Assembly (NCBI GenBank): GCA_016617855.1
Contig: JAECUM010004911.1
Coordinates: forward strand, 50,946-114,945
Length of the DNA stretch: 64,000 nucleotides
Reading direction: 5' to 3'
Origin: Megalonaias nervosa
Taxonomy: Eukaryota > Mollusca > Bivalvia > Unionida > Unionidae
Position 1 is the stretch's first letter, and every line of letters starts with the position of its first letter. Below the pieces are notes generated by a model. The model worked only from the letters and a program-made list of their open reading frames with translations, did not search any database and had not been told where the DNA came from. A program made the translations under genes and the position numbers. Shown here one piece after another: positions 31,440-40,883 of this stretch.

Positions 31440-32402
31440 ACGCGGTGGTAATTTTGTGTCTTTAGGAATTATTTGTAATTGTTCTCGCACAAATCCACGC
31501 CGAGGAGCAGTTGAATCTAATCTGTAGATTGCGGGTCTACCTGTGGACCTTACCACGCTAGAAATTTTGTGTGTGGTCACACTCCAGACAGGATCAGTTG
31601 CTCTTTTTCTACCTCCTTCAAGTTCACCAGGTTCATATAAATATCTTACGGTAACATTACCTATTACTGGTTGAGAGGAAGATTTACGTTGTATTGGTAT
31701 ATATTTTTTTGTGATCGCATTAGAAGGTTTCATAAAAGTTGCACGAGTCACTTCGTTGTTTAACGCAGCTATCACACTCGGTAACCATGCAACCCATTCA
31801 CGAGATCTCTCCATGGACTTAAAGTCAGCGGATATTTCCTTTGCGTATTGGTATCCAAATAACCGCTCAGCAAGTGTTCGATTAAATCGTTCAACAATTG
31901 CCTGATCACGATGAATTTCTGTGTGTCCTCGTCTGATTTTAACATTATGTCGCTTCATCAACGATGATACTGCACCAAGAAAATCTTTACCAGGATCAAC
32001 CTGTAGCAGTTGTGGCCATCGTAGACCACCACGTTGATAAATGCGTTCAAACGCAGATGCAACTTCAGTTGCTGTTTTAGTTGATAGTGGTTCTGCTTCT
32101 TTATATCTACTGGCAACGTCAACGACGGTTAACGCGTATCTGTATGTGTATTGACGTGTGCCAATTTTAATGGTATCGTGTGGTAAAAACAAAGTATCTG
32201 CTTGATGAACTTCATTAGGGGTACTGACATCAAAATGTGCATGCTTAATTTTTTTAGGCGGACTTAGATAGATTTGCCATATTGCCTGTCGTGCTAAACA
32301 CGCTGCAGCAACATCACGTGAGACTTTTGCTGCTTCGGCAAGTTTACTAATCGCTGCTTTACCTCTCCAGTATCCTCTTGGACTATAATAAACAGATTCC
32401 AT
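31428..32402 (-). CDS. Retroviral-type integrase (element B)
   Basis: 324 residues, intact. The catalytic triad is visible: Asp69 in HQADTLFLP, Asp136 in QVDPGKDFLG and Glu171 in AIVERFNRTLAERL, with 34 residues between the second Asp and Glu. The N-terminus (YWRGKAAISKLAEAAKV) is helical, and the C-terminus (PVWSVTTHKISSVVR...YRLD) resembles an SH3-like or chromo-related DNA-binding tail. It would insert the element and make the 5-bp duplication. The start follows TATTATCATAATA. It is downstream of the PLA2-like gene, an order also seen in C. Confidence 0.9.
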   Translation of the reverse strand: MESVYYSPRGYWRGKAAISKLAEAAKVSRDVAAACLARQAIWQIYLSPPKKIKHAHFDVSTPNEVHQADTLFLPHDTIKIGTRQYTYRYALTVVDVASRYKEAEPLSTKTATEVASAFERIYQRGGLRWPQLLQVDPGKDFLGAVSSLMKRHNVKIRRGHTEIHRDQAIVERFNRTLAERLFGYQYAKEISADFKSMERSREWVAWLPSVIAALNNEVTRATFMKPSNAITKKYIPIQRKSSSQPVIGNVTVRYLYEPGELEGGRKRATDPVWSVTTHKISSVVRSTGRPAIYRLDSTAPRRGFVREQLQIIPKDTKLPPRSLL

Positions 32403-32424
32403 TATTATGATAATAATCAGTTGA

Positions 32425-32925
32425 TTAATTACCAGCCCCTAACATTATTTTACCTTTCATACCAGATTTTATCAGAAAGCTAGCAAGTTTCTCTCTGAGA
32501 AATTTATCAGGTATAGAATTTAACGCATGAATCAACTTCACATCTGCAATATGTCGTTGTTGTAAATCTTTACTTTTATACGCGACATCATGAATGTGAC
32601 ACGCTTGATAAATTGCATTTATTGGATACTCTCCAGGTTTTGGTTGGTCTTGGTTATCGAGTCGGATATCGAGACGAGTCCCAGGACCACAGTAATTATA
32701 TCCAGGTAAATGTTTCTCACCAGGATACTTTGCCCATGGAGCTCCTGGTAATTTACCTAACGAAGCAGCGATATCTCCACCTGTCTTTAATGAAATAAAT
32801 TTGTATTTTTTTGTACCACATTTCACACACCTGCCTGTAAGTGCGCTCCTGTTATTTTTTGTTATTATTGTCGTTAATCCACTGGTGGACGTATGCACTC
32901 TACATCGAACACAATATAAATCCAT
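32425..32925 (-). CDS. Phospholipase A2-like protein with zinc ribbon (element B)
   Basis: 166 residues from the start at 32925; an upstream ATG at 32964 would run into the ATPase gene. Residues 5-36 hold two CxxC pairs (CVRC, CVKC). The calcium-loop-like YCGPGTRLD lies at 78-86, and the catalytic-looking ACHIHDVAY, with His112-Asp113, follows. This layout matches the PLA2-like domain that parvoviruses use to leave endosomes and that also occurs in Polinton-type elements. A membrane-breaching role during entry is inferred. It is divergently transcribed from the ATPase with 11 bases between starts. Confidence 0.75.
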   Translation of the reverse strand: MDLYCVRCRVHTSTSGLTTIITKNNRSALTGRCVKCGTKKYKFISLKTGGDIAASLGKLPGAPWAKYPGEKHLPGYNYCGPGTRLDIRLDNQDQPKPGEYPINAIYQACHIHDVAYKSKDLQQRHIADVKLIHALNSIPDKFLREKLASFLIKSGMKGKIMLGAGN

Positions 32926-32936
32926 ATTATTATTAT
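32926..32936. promoter_or_regulatory. Divergent PLA2/ATPase start region of element B
   Basis: Only 11 bases of pure A/T (TTATTATTATAT) separate two divergent ATG codons. Almost every Polinton gene in the window has such an ATAATAATA leader immediately before its start, so it may hold a promoter or initiator element. This is inferred from recurrence only. Confidence 0.4.
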
Positions 32937-33605
32937 ATGGATATAATTGACTTCTCAGCGACACGAAAACAAGAGCCAGTTAAGCATCGTCCAGTGCTAC
33001 CAAATTCTATCAGAGCAATTATACTTTGCCCATCTGGGTCTGGTAAAACGCAATTATTACTTAATCTGATAATGCGATGGCTCAAGTGGGATATATTATA
33101 TTTAGTAGCACCATCTGTAGATGATCAGCGATGTTACGAAGTACTTAAAGATTTTAATGAAAATGCAAAGTCGCTGACGTGTCCTGATAATAATGATATT
33201 GATTTTATTACCGATATCGATGAAGCTCCATCTATAGATGATCTTGATGGATGTATCAATAATCTCGTAGTGTTCTATGATGTAATGCTGGATAAACAAT
33301 CCAATCCAGCTCGGATATTTTCGCGAGGCCGTCACAAAAATACAGACGTAATTTATTTAACTCAGAAATACACGCAAATTCCTAAAGTGATCAGAGATAA
33401 TTGCAATATCTTAATTGTGTTTAATGGAGTAGATAATTATACTTTACAAAATATTTATTATACTTGGTGTTCAGGGGATATGGACATGATTAAGTTTAAA
33501 AACTTCTTTTCAAAAGCGCAAGCTATTCCGTTCGGATTTATAACAATACATTTACATGACCCCAGATCTAGATATCGTATAGGTCTGGATAAAATCTTTC
33601 GTTAA
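32937..33605 (+). CDS. DNA-packaging ATPase, HerA/FtsK-type (element B)
   Basis: 222 residues, intact. Walker A is CPSGSGKTQ (31-39), and the hydrophobic strand with acidic end is NNLVVFYDVMLDK (Asp115). The arginine-rich motif FSRGRHKNTDVIYLTQK and NILIVFNGVD follow, as in poxvirus A32-like packaging ATPases. It ends four bases before the right terminal repeat. The same C-terminal residues are found at the start of element D, and a decayed relative is in fragment E. It would translocate the genome into capsids. Confidence 0.85.
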   Translation: MDIIDFSATRKQEPVKHRPVLPNSIRAIILCPSGSGKTQLLLNLIMRWLKWDILYLVAPSVDDQRCYEVLKDFNENAKSLTCPDNNDIDFITDIDEAPSIDDLDGCINNLVVFYDVMLDKQSNPARIFSRGRHKNTDVIYLTQKYTQIPKVIRDNCNILIVFNGVDNYTLQNIYYTWCSGDMDMIKFKNFFSKAQAIPFGFITIHLHDPRSRYRIGLDKIFR

Positions 33606-33609
33606 TTAC

Positions 33610-33849
33610 AGCAGCAGAGAGGGTGAACGACCAACGTTGAGTGACCAACACGTAAACGAAACACACCATAAAAAAACAATATAGAGTCAGAGATAAAGTA
33701 ACGAGATAAGCTAATCCTATAGAAATCTCATGGTCAGTTAGAGGTTGTGGTTTAACGTTATTGACCTTAAGATTTCCTTTTCCTAGGAAGGCTTATTTTT
33801 TCATAAATAAGGTCTCAAGCAAAATGGTCTGTTCACCCTCACTGCTGCT
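33610..33849. repeat. Right terminal inverted repeat of element B
   Basis: Reverse complement of 17808-18047 with a few differences. The outermost arm has one change (CTCACT for CTCTCT) that breaks perfect pairing with the inner arm. Confidence 0.95.
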
Positions 33850-33854
33850 ATATC
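33850..33854. other. Target-site duplication, right copy (element B)
   Basis: ATATC, identical to 17803-17807. Confidence 0.8.
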
Positions 33855-34863
33855 ACTAACTAAACTGAAGTAAAGACAATGAAGCACATCATGTGATAAA
33901 GTGACTACAGCGCAAAATATCACAGATCGAATAGATGCAGAGAGACCAAATATTAACCTAAACTAATGTAACCAGGTAACAAAAAGGACTAGTCCGGCAT
34001 ATTTTGGAGAGGATCAGATAAAGTTACTAACTAATTACTGATACCCGCTTAAGCACCCGCATCCATGGTAATCCATTCTTGATATTTAACACAGGTAGGC
34101 CAACTCTCCTTTGGTGTCAGATGTATAGTATGTCTCTCTGATTGTATGAAAAGAACCTATTCATTCAACTTACACCTGTCCTCCTAATGCACACTTCGAT
34201 TTATGCAAGTATGAGTCAGTTAGGTTCCACGACACATAGTGATGTCATGAGTTAATCTGAAAGCATTGTGTCATTCAGGAATGTTTCCAAATCACTTTGA
34301 ATACTATAGTATATGCCAAGGGACCGTCCATATTTGAAACCGATTTGTGTGAAGAGGTGTGACGATGTGGGAGGGTATGTTTAAAAAAGTGACGTCATAA
34401 ATGCAACATTAGCGCCATCTACCAGTGAAAATATTAAGTACATATCATCGCATTTTCGCTATGACGTTATATTTGAGGAGCTTTTGTAACAGAATGTGAC
34501 TCCAGAGGAGAAGGATTAAGCATAGTCCAAAGTTTCTAGACGTCATGTATCGATGGCCACCAGTCGATCTGCAAAATTAGCATTTGCTGAAAAAAAAACA
34601 ATGTGCATATAACAGAAGTTAATAGGACTTATACCAGATTAGCGTATTATTATTACGTAGATAACAAATACCACGTGCAAATAATATGAGATCATAAAAT
34701 CAGGATTCTTCATTAACATGCTTGAACAGGTAAACTCTCTAAAACGCTGACACAGTATGTGCTCCTTTAATATGCTCCAAACTGTTTCATATACAGAGCC
34801 TTTTCCAAAACTACCGAAATCTTTAATTGACATCAATATATGAGTTTTACTACTGCAGAAGTC
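33855..34863. other. Host-like DNA between elements B and C
   Basis: About 1 kb of AT-rich sequence with no recognised gene or repeat. It is the only spacer between two independent Polinton insertions. Confidence 0.6.
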
Positions 34864-34868
34864 AACAT
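34864..34868. other. Target-site duplication, left copy (element C)
   Basis: AACAT before the terminus AGTAGTATAGG, repeated at 49741-49745. As in B the next base is A in both copies. Confidence 0.8.
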
Positions 34869-35404
34869 AGTAGTATAGGTATTTTGAGGTTCCTCTCTCA
34901 GAGACCCCTTACCCCCCAAAACGTTATACGTTAAAATTTTTGTCAGCAGCCTTTTTTAGCTCAAAATGATGACTTTCATATTTCTGACAAAATATGTTTT
35001 GTTGGGGTAGGGGGTCTCTGAGATAGGAACAACTCAAATACCTATACTACTATTACAGTCCCTATACTTATTATTTTTATAGTTTAGACAAAATTTCATA
35101 TTAAACAATTGAAATATTATATATAATGTCATTCTGTCAATCAAAGAGACATGTTGGATTTGATCTGACAAACAAATTTTGTAAGAGATTTAATTCAATT
35201 AGATCAGCCTCAAGTTATACTGGTATAAAAACTAAAATAATAAGCGACTGTATTAAAAAAGTTGGATATCATATATCACCAAAATATGGGTCAGTATGGT
35301 TATTCGCGACTGAAAATGATATGAGAATAGTGGGTTGGGCAGATGATGTGATGACATTTATTGACAATATGGTTGATATTTTATTTGATAATGATATTAC
35401 TAAA
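34869..35404. repeat. Left terminal inverted repeat of element C
   Basis: 536 bp, inverted at 49205-49740. The outer 183 bp (34869-35051) are an imperfect palindrome: AGTAGTATAGGTATTTTGAG at the outside, its reverse complement at about 35030-35051, with paired GGGGT...ACCCC and TTTTTGTCAG...CTGACAAAAT inside. The inner part contains most of a coding frame. Confidence 0.95.
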
Positions 35405-35422
35405 CTAAAAGACAAAAAATAA
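35126..35422 (+). CDS. NUMOD1-like DNA-binding protein encoded in the terminal repeat (element C, left copy)
   Basis: 98 residues, open. FNSIRSASSYTGIKTKIIS is a helix-turn-helix-like segment of the NUMOD1 type, followed by YGSVWLFATENDMRIVG. The frame lies almost wholly inside the left terminal repeat and points inward, so a second copy exists at the other end. Small DNA-binding modules of this kind usually accompany HNH nucleases. A role in binding the termini is possible but inferred. The start follows ATATTATATATA. Confidence 0.55.
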   Translation: MSFCQSKRHVGFDLTNKFCKRFNSIRSASSYTGIKTKIISDCIKKVGYHISPKYGSVWLFATENDMRIVGWADDVMTFIDNMVDILFDNDITKLKDKK

Positions 35423-35825
35423 ACAGCAGGATGACGTTCGGTCTACCATTCCACAAGTTCTGTCAGATAAGCCTAATGAGGTTCTAAGAGTCTCTTTCAG
35501 ACATACCCCCCGGCGAATTTCTAAATATACGAGACGAAACTTTAGAAACTCAGAGGGCAGTCTATTTTATGTAAGCCTTTTTTTTTTGTGGCCAACGGGA
35601 CTCTTCATTTTTGTTAAGACATTACCCCCAGCGAATTCCTAAATATCCGAAACCGAAACTTTAGGAACTCGGAGGGCTGTCTATTTTAAGGTCTTTATTA
35701 TGACCAGGAACCTAATGAGGTTTATTTTAGTCTAGAGATGTTTTTTTTGGAATGGCCCCTGTGTGGGGTACCCCTTTAGTGAGGTCACAAGGTCACGAGC
35801 TCACGTCATCCTGCTGTTTATTTTT
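35415..35825. mobile_element. MITE-like element inserted beside the left terminus of element C
   Basis: Terminal inverted repeats of 23 bases (35415-35437 and 35803-35825), core ATAAACAGCAGGATGACGT. Inside are two copies of an about 80-bp unit with GCGAATT.CTAAATAT and AAACTTTAG.AACTC.GAGG, each able to form a small hairpin. No coding capacity. It overlaps the stop of the adjoining 98-residue frame, so it may have changed its end. Confidence 0.65.
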
Positions 35826-36640
35826 GGACGGCACAAACATAAACTTATCCTAACTTATCCTAACTTATCCTAGCGGGGGGCCTTATCTACATCCAACAAA
35901 TTTCGTACACTCTCCCACTATGGCAACACCTGGGAGTGCAAAAATGCACCCACCACGTATTTACATGGTGGGAGAGTGTATTTTGTTTGTTGAATTTCGA
36001 GGAAGTGTTCCGGACCCCCCAACCTTTTTTAAAATAGCGAGGGGCAAATCCAGAGCCCTACCCAACGATTTCGTCCGTGAAGGGAACCGAACTCGGGGCG
36101 CCAGTATCAGAATCCAGCATTCTTAGCACTGAGCTATGAAATTCAGTTACATATATATGTTAAAAATGTTATCATATAGTTACCAAACAGCGTTCATTTT
36201 CTGATTTTGAAAATACGTAATTTTACATTATATTATCTAATTCTGAAAACATTATTATAAATAAATCGAGAAAAAACATAATTTTTGATTTTATATTGTA
36301 CAGAAAAACGAATCCTAATGCTGGGCTGAACTGTATAAGATCGACCGTTTCCAGTGATACTAACGAGTGTGAATACACAGATGTTATATATATATATATA
36401 AGTCGAAGCTAAACTAAAAGATAAAGATCTGATTCTAAAAACATTATTATAAATAAATCGAGAAAAAACATGATTTTTGATTTTATATTGTACAGAAAAA
36501 AACGAAATCCTAATGTTTGCCTGAATTGCGACCACACAATTATCTTTGACAGAAGATCGGCCGTTGCCAAGGATACTGGCTGAATGACGGCATTACTGCG
36601 GAGAAATAATCAATATTCTGTATTACGCAGTTGGACTTAC
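35826..36640 (-). mobile_element. Composite SINE-like repeat with tRNA-related head inserted in element C
   Basis: Same structure and orientation as 25774-26710. The tail has ACTTATCCTA repeats at 35835-35875. The hairpin body has CTCCCACTATG and CATGGTGGGAGAG at about 35910-35980. The tRNA-like head at about 36070-36145 (minus strand) has A-box-like TAGCTCAGTGCTA and B-box-like GAGTTCGGTTCCC. Upstream, an about 80-base segment (CTGAAAACATTATTATAAAT...) is duplicated at 36241-36320 and 36432-36515. Confidence 0.65.
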
Positions 36641-37309
36641 TATAGTAAATATGTTATTTACGTAGGACGAATTGCTAGTTATTTCGGTAAATACAGAAAT
36701 GATACCAGGATTTGTAGGTCTTAAAATACTATCAGATTTACAAATCTATTATATTTCATTAGCAAAAAAAAAATACGAAACAGTATATATGCTATGTTTG
36801 ATTGGAACAGTATTATCTCCCTTTTAAAAACAGATATGGTACACAGAGTTATATTTCTTGACCAACACACAATGTCTCGACGTTTGCTATTAAGTAAAAT
36901 ATGCTATCATGATTATATAACGAGAATTTAATTCTACCAGATACTTTACGACGACATTCAAATAGTTCTTTCATCGCTATCTTACTGAGAAGATACTTGC
37001 TACCTTTTGCAAAAACCTTCGACCTATCTAGGTCTTATATTAATTTTTGTATATTGATTTTGGCTTATCGGATTATGAAAATTGTCATATTTTAATGCAA
37101 GCTCGTCTCGTAAACTTTCAGATAACTAAAGTATTTGCTGTCATCTGATTTGATAAGGGAGAGTTTGATTCTGTCAAATTTACTAAAACAAATACCTGAA
37201 ATTTCATCGTTAAATTCAAATGATAATTGCTGGTTATTAACCATTATTTTTTTATTTTGCTATTAACACCACCTGCTAATGTTAAATTTTCAAACATTAT
37301 TTCTGATGT
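36641..37309. other. Non-coding stretch inside element C
   Basis: No gene recognised. It lies just beyond the polymerase C-terminus, where no further gene would be expected. Confidence 0.45.
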
Positions 37310-38690
37310 TTAGACAAAATTACTTGTATAATGTCCAAGCGCTAGTGTGTTAATTCCGTCACTGCAATATCTTTTATCATCAAAATTACTTAGTCCCCGT
37401 TTTATGATCGTATCAGTTTCAAGTTCATGATGATTTGTTCTGATAACATTTGTTAAAATCGTCAAAATTCATCATCTTTTTCACATATCCTCGAGGAATA
37501 CCTTTTGCTTTTTTTGTAAGTTTATTGTGATCTAATATGACAGCATACATTTTGCTCTTTAGCCCAACAAATTCCCTAACTGGCATAAACATAAATTCAT
37601 CTTTCATTTTTCCAATAACTTTCTTATTCGAATTATCTTGAAATCCACTACATGCTGGATAATCTGATAAATCGAACAGATTTTTATTATTGTAAATATC
37701 CAAATAGACATCTTCACATTTTATATTATAAACTAGCGAATCTGTATCAGTAAATAACAACTCTGAATCTGGCCACTGCTTTTTGGTAAAATTATAGTGA
37801 AAATCGTACATCAACCACTTCGATATATCAAGTACAGCTGCACCAACATAAATCGGTTTATTTAACTTTAAATTAGTCTTTCGTCGTTGTATTGCAACAA
37901 GATTTTCATTAAATATTTTCATACTAACAAAACCATCATCATTAACTAATTTATTTCTGCGACTTATGTCATTAACAATTTCTATCGAGACTCGCTTGCA
38001 AATATTTTCCATCGTCTTACCGAACACCGAGTTGTTCATCAACTTGAAAAAGTTTTTCTCAAAGTCGGTCTTAGCCACAGCAGGACGTTTCGTATTTAGA
38101 TCAATATAATTTGCCATCCACCTCGACTGATTAAACTTTAGCACGCGATGGACCTTTTTCAGAATTAGTCCAGCATCTACTGCTTGTTTTAAATTTTTGT
38201 AATGCATAACATTTCTTTTATCTAACAAATTTGGAACTAACTTATTAACAATCGAATTTTTTGCTGTTGTCGTTGCTCGTCGTTCAGGCGATAATAAACT
38301 ATAATTAATCATCATTAACTCTATGTAGATCATGTAGCGAACTAGAATAATCTAGATCAACGTCAACAAAATATGAAATATCGGAAAAATCGATATTAAT
38401 TTTTCTAGGTAAATCTTTTTCAGTTTCTTTAAGAAATTGATCTGGAGTTATCCAATGAAATCCACTACACGGCATTGGTTCTGACATCGCGTAGCCACAC
38501 AAATTATTGGCGTCCAGATAAATGATCTAACTCGACGGGAGATTTTTATCATAATTTTTCAGATATCTGTTATTAGCAGCTGCATATTTTTTTGTTATAA
38601 CGCTAATTCCGCCTCTGATACCTTTTTCAATAAAGTTAAACATATCGACATCTGTTAAGAGATCCAGTTCTATTTTATTCGTTTTTAGTA
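37310..38690 (-). pseudogene. Canonical Polinton family-B DNA polymerase, C-terminal half (element C)
   Basis: All palm motifs are visible on the minus strand in changing frames: a pre-motif [10 protein letters not shown], motif A YLDANNLCGYAMS, motif B KLMNNSVFGKTMEN, motif C FTDTDSLVY, then KGIPRGYVKKM and a C-terminal end near RGLSNFDDKRY. A TAG interrupts just before motif A at about 38540. The exonuclease and N-terminal part are missing: sequence upstream is integrase. This is the protein-primed polymerase type usual in Polintons, unlike the one in B. Confidence 0.8.
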
Positions 38691-39485
38691 GAGAGTAACA
38701 GATATATCTTGTTCTGTTTTCTGAAGTTCTTGCTCGTAAAAACTGCCAGTTGTAGGCTCACCTAATAAATCTTTCAACGAGTATGTAACTGATATTGTTA
38801 ATAGTACTTTATCAACAACATATACTTCTTCGCTCCAATTATGAGTATATCCTTTTTCAAATGTTTTTTTTGTGTCAAAGAAATTCTAACTTTATCACCA
38901 ACTTTAAATTTATGTCTGCTGTATATGTTTTCGTTTGCTAGTATTGGATTTGCAATCGCGTCGTTTGGCGACATTTTACTTTTGCCTAGCGAAATGGATC
39001 TGTGTTTCGTGTTATTTTACTCATCAACAATGTTTTGTAAATTGTCAATATATTTACTCGTATTTTTAGCTGTCAAATATTTGTGGATTTTTTCGTTGAG
39101 CGTGCGATTAAATCGCTCGACGATGACGCTTTTTCCCTCATTTCCTGTAACATATTTTTAATGTTATTTTGCTCTAAAAACTGTTCAAATTTTTTATTAA
39201 AAATTCTTCTCCATGATCAGTCCAGATTCTATTTGGTTTTCTTTCTGTAGTTGTTATTATTTGTTTTAGCGCATCAGTCATCGATATTCCTGTTTTATCC
39301 GAAACGGGTATACTAACGCGTATTTACTGAAAACATCTACAACATTAAAAAGATATCTCTTTGGAGCGCCATCAACGCCAACGTTGTACTGAGCTAGATT
39401 TGAAACATGAACTAAGTCTATCGCCCAGATATCATCAACGGCATTTGCGACAACCTTACGTCGCGGAAACTTTTTGTTTAGGTCT
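38691..39485 (-). pseudogene. Retroviral-type integrase, frameshifted (element C)
   Basis: Segments in several frames: FPRRKVVANAVDDIWAIDL (first Asp), YNVGVDGAPKRYLFNVVDVF, RIWTDHGEEFL (second Asp) and VIVERFNRTLNEKIHKYL (Glu), ending with [11 protein letters not shown]. The catalytic residues survive although the frame is broken at least twice. It starts within the tail of the PLA2-like gene and ends directly at the polymerase remnant. It is a different subtype from the B integrase, judged by the C-terminal FYEQELQ motif. Confidence 0.75.
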
Positions 39486-40000
39486 GTGTAACTGAGACGC
39501 TAGCGTCTCCAAGGCAAGATCATCATATAATTCTTTTCTACCGAGTAAGTCTCTACCGAGACCAAGTTTATATTTTGCTCCAATAAACCCTGGACCAGCC
39601 TTGGGTCAACACGTTCTCGCATATTTACCGGTTTCATATCACGAAGTTCGTCTAACATTACTTTATCGCAGCTATGTTTATTTTGTTCGCTGTCTGGAAG
39701 ACCAATATCTCTGTAGCAGATATCATAGCGCATTGCTATTGCGTCAACTTGATTGTAAGGCTCTTGTCCTGGCAGCGGATTATCGTTTTCGTCAAGTTGT
39801 TTATCAAGAGGATTATAAGGTCCAGTGTATTTATGGCCTGGTAATGTCCAACCGCCTTTTGGTTTCGGCAATTTTCCAATAAATTTATGTATATCTATAC
39901 CTGTTCCAATTATTTCTCTGTTTTTGCATTTCTGACAATATGTAACAATTTTATTTTGCTCGAGGCATAAATCTCTATCGCAATCACAGTCGCATGTCAT
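39456..40000 (-). pseudogene. Phospholipase A2-like protein with zinc knuckle, altered catalytic site (element C)
   Basis: The N-terminus has YCQKCKN. The calcium-loop-like HKYTGPYNPLD (57-67) is present, but the catalytic position reads AMRYDICYRD (Tyr92-Asp93) where the B protein has His-Asp. One frame ends at 39500; the more conserved tail GPGFIGAKYKLGLGRDLL reads in another frame to 39456, so there is a frameshift near 39590. The integrase begins in the overlapping sequence. Loss of the histidine suggests no lipase activity. Confidence 0.65.
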
Positions 40001-40032
40001 TATTTATTTAGTCGTCTACTAAAATAATCTTG

Positions 40033-40203
40033 TCAGGGTAACCCGCTCCGGACAACTTTGTTTTTGGTAAAAACATACTTTTTTTTTCTTCCACAGATTG
40101 CACAAATACTTTTCAGCATTATTCTATTATTTTGGGGGTTTTTTTCTGTTTTTTCGTCTTTATTTTCTGTTTTAGTTTTACACTTGAGACAATATGTTGA
40201 CAT
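40033..40203 (-). CDS. Small zinc-ribbon protein (element C)
   Basis: 56 residues with CLKCKTK near the start and CAICGRKKKYVF later: two CxxC pairs 28 residues apart, as in the N-terminus of the PLA2-like protein of B. It stands alone here, between the PLA2-like and protease genes. A run of nine A could shift the last residues. Function unknown. Confidence 0.5.
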   Translation of the reverse strand: MSTYCLKCKTKTENKDEKTEKNPQNNRIMLKSICAICGRKKKYVFTKNKVVRSGLP

Positions 40204-40267
40204 TGTATATCAGTGAGTTTAGATAAAATTTAATGCAATGTCATCATTAGCGTGAGAAGGTTGTTTA

Positions 40268-40588
40268 TCAAATTGCAAAATGAACTTTAAAAAAATCTGG
40301 ATTGTCGGTCATCTGTTTAATGAACATTACGCAATAATATCCACAAGCAGAAGTTCCAACTGGTTGAATTTGATTAGACGAATAATTTATTATTTTCGTA
40401 AGAAACTTCGTCTCTGGAGACTTCGTATCTTGCATTCTACTCATATATTTTTTTACTGCGTCACTTGATGAAATTCCGAACGAGTCAAAATAATTGTTAT
40501 CAAAAACAGGTACCCAATGTGTGCCAGATCCGTCATTAAAATCTTGTATATTTATAACACACGAACCTAGAGTCGGTGGAATCGCCAT
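40268..40588 (-). CDS. Adenain-type cysteine protease (element C)
   Basis: 106 codons from an internal ATG (MAIPPTLGSC). Catalytic residues are present: His in SGTHWVPVF, Asp in YFDSFG, Gln in QPVGTSACGYYC and Cys in the same motif. The frame stays open upstream to about 40806 and encodes the expected N-terminal part (SNFDILHKLKKVKNFSGVY), but no in-frame ATG is found there. The start codon may therefore have been lost or the true start be non-ATG. It overlaps the small basic gene 40672-40845, as protease and core genes do in A and B. Confidence 0.8.
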   Translation of the reverse strand: MAIPPTLGSCVINIQDFNDGSGTHWVPVFDNNYFDSFGISSSDAVKKYMSRMQDTKSPETKFLTKIINYSSNQIQPVGTSACGYYCVMFIKQMTDNPDFFKVHFAI

Positions 40589-40671
40589 AAGTTCATCTTT
40601 AGAATAAACTCCACTGAAATTTTTTACTTTTTTTAGTTTATGAAGTATATCAAAATTACTTAACGCAGACT

Positions 40672-40845
40672 TTATCTTCTTGTTCCTGGCAACATTAGTC
40701 CTCGTCCTACTCCTAACAGATTTGGCAATAGACTTCCCGCCAATCCTGCTAGTAACGGGGCTATTGGAATAAATCCCCCTTTTCGCCTCTGTCGTGTCTT
40801 TTTATTCGTCGTTTTTCTTTTTGTCGTTGTCTTTCATTTAGGCAT
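40672..40845 (-). pseudogene. Small basic core protein with early stop (element C)
   Basis: Codon 4 is TGA. The following frame is Lys/Arg/Thr-rich, then hydrophobic (GGFIPIAPLLAGLAG) and ends GRGLMLPGTRR. This corresponds to the C-terminal half of the single core gene in B, with the same LxLPG ending. In C it is a separate gene from 40884-41270. Confidence 0.6.
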
Positions 40846-40883
40846 TATATTTATCAATCACATAAAATTATTACCATCGATAT

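Larger units (their letters stand above)
17808..33849 (+). mobile_element. Complete Polinton/Maverick-like element B
   Basis: A 16,042-bp element bounded by 240-bp inverted terminal repeats (17808-18047 and 33610-33849) that start AG and end CT, with the duplication ATATC on both sides. It carries virion genes (coiled, basic, MCP, core, protease, fiber, membrane, penton) on the plus strand, then a hairpin array, orphan and endonuclease genes, a polymerase-helicase-HNH gene, integrase, PLA2-like protein and packaging ATPase. Protease, core, membrane, integrase, PLA2 and ATPase frames are open. MCP, fiber, penton and polymerase are broken, so the copy is probably not autonomous. Confidence 0.95.
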
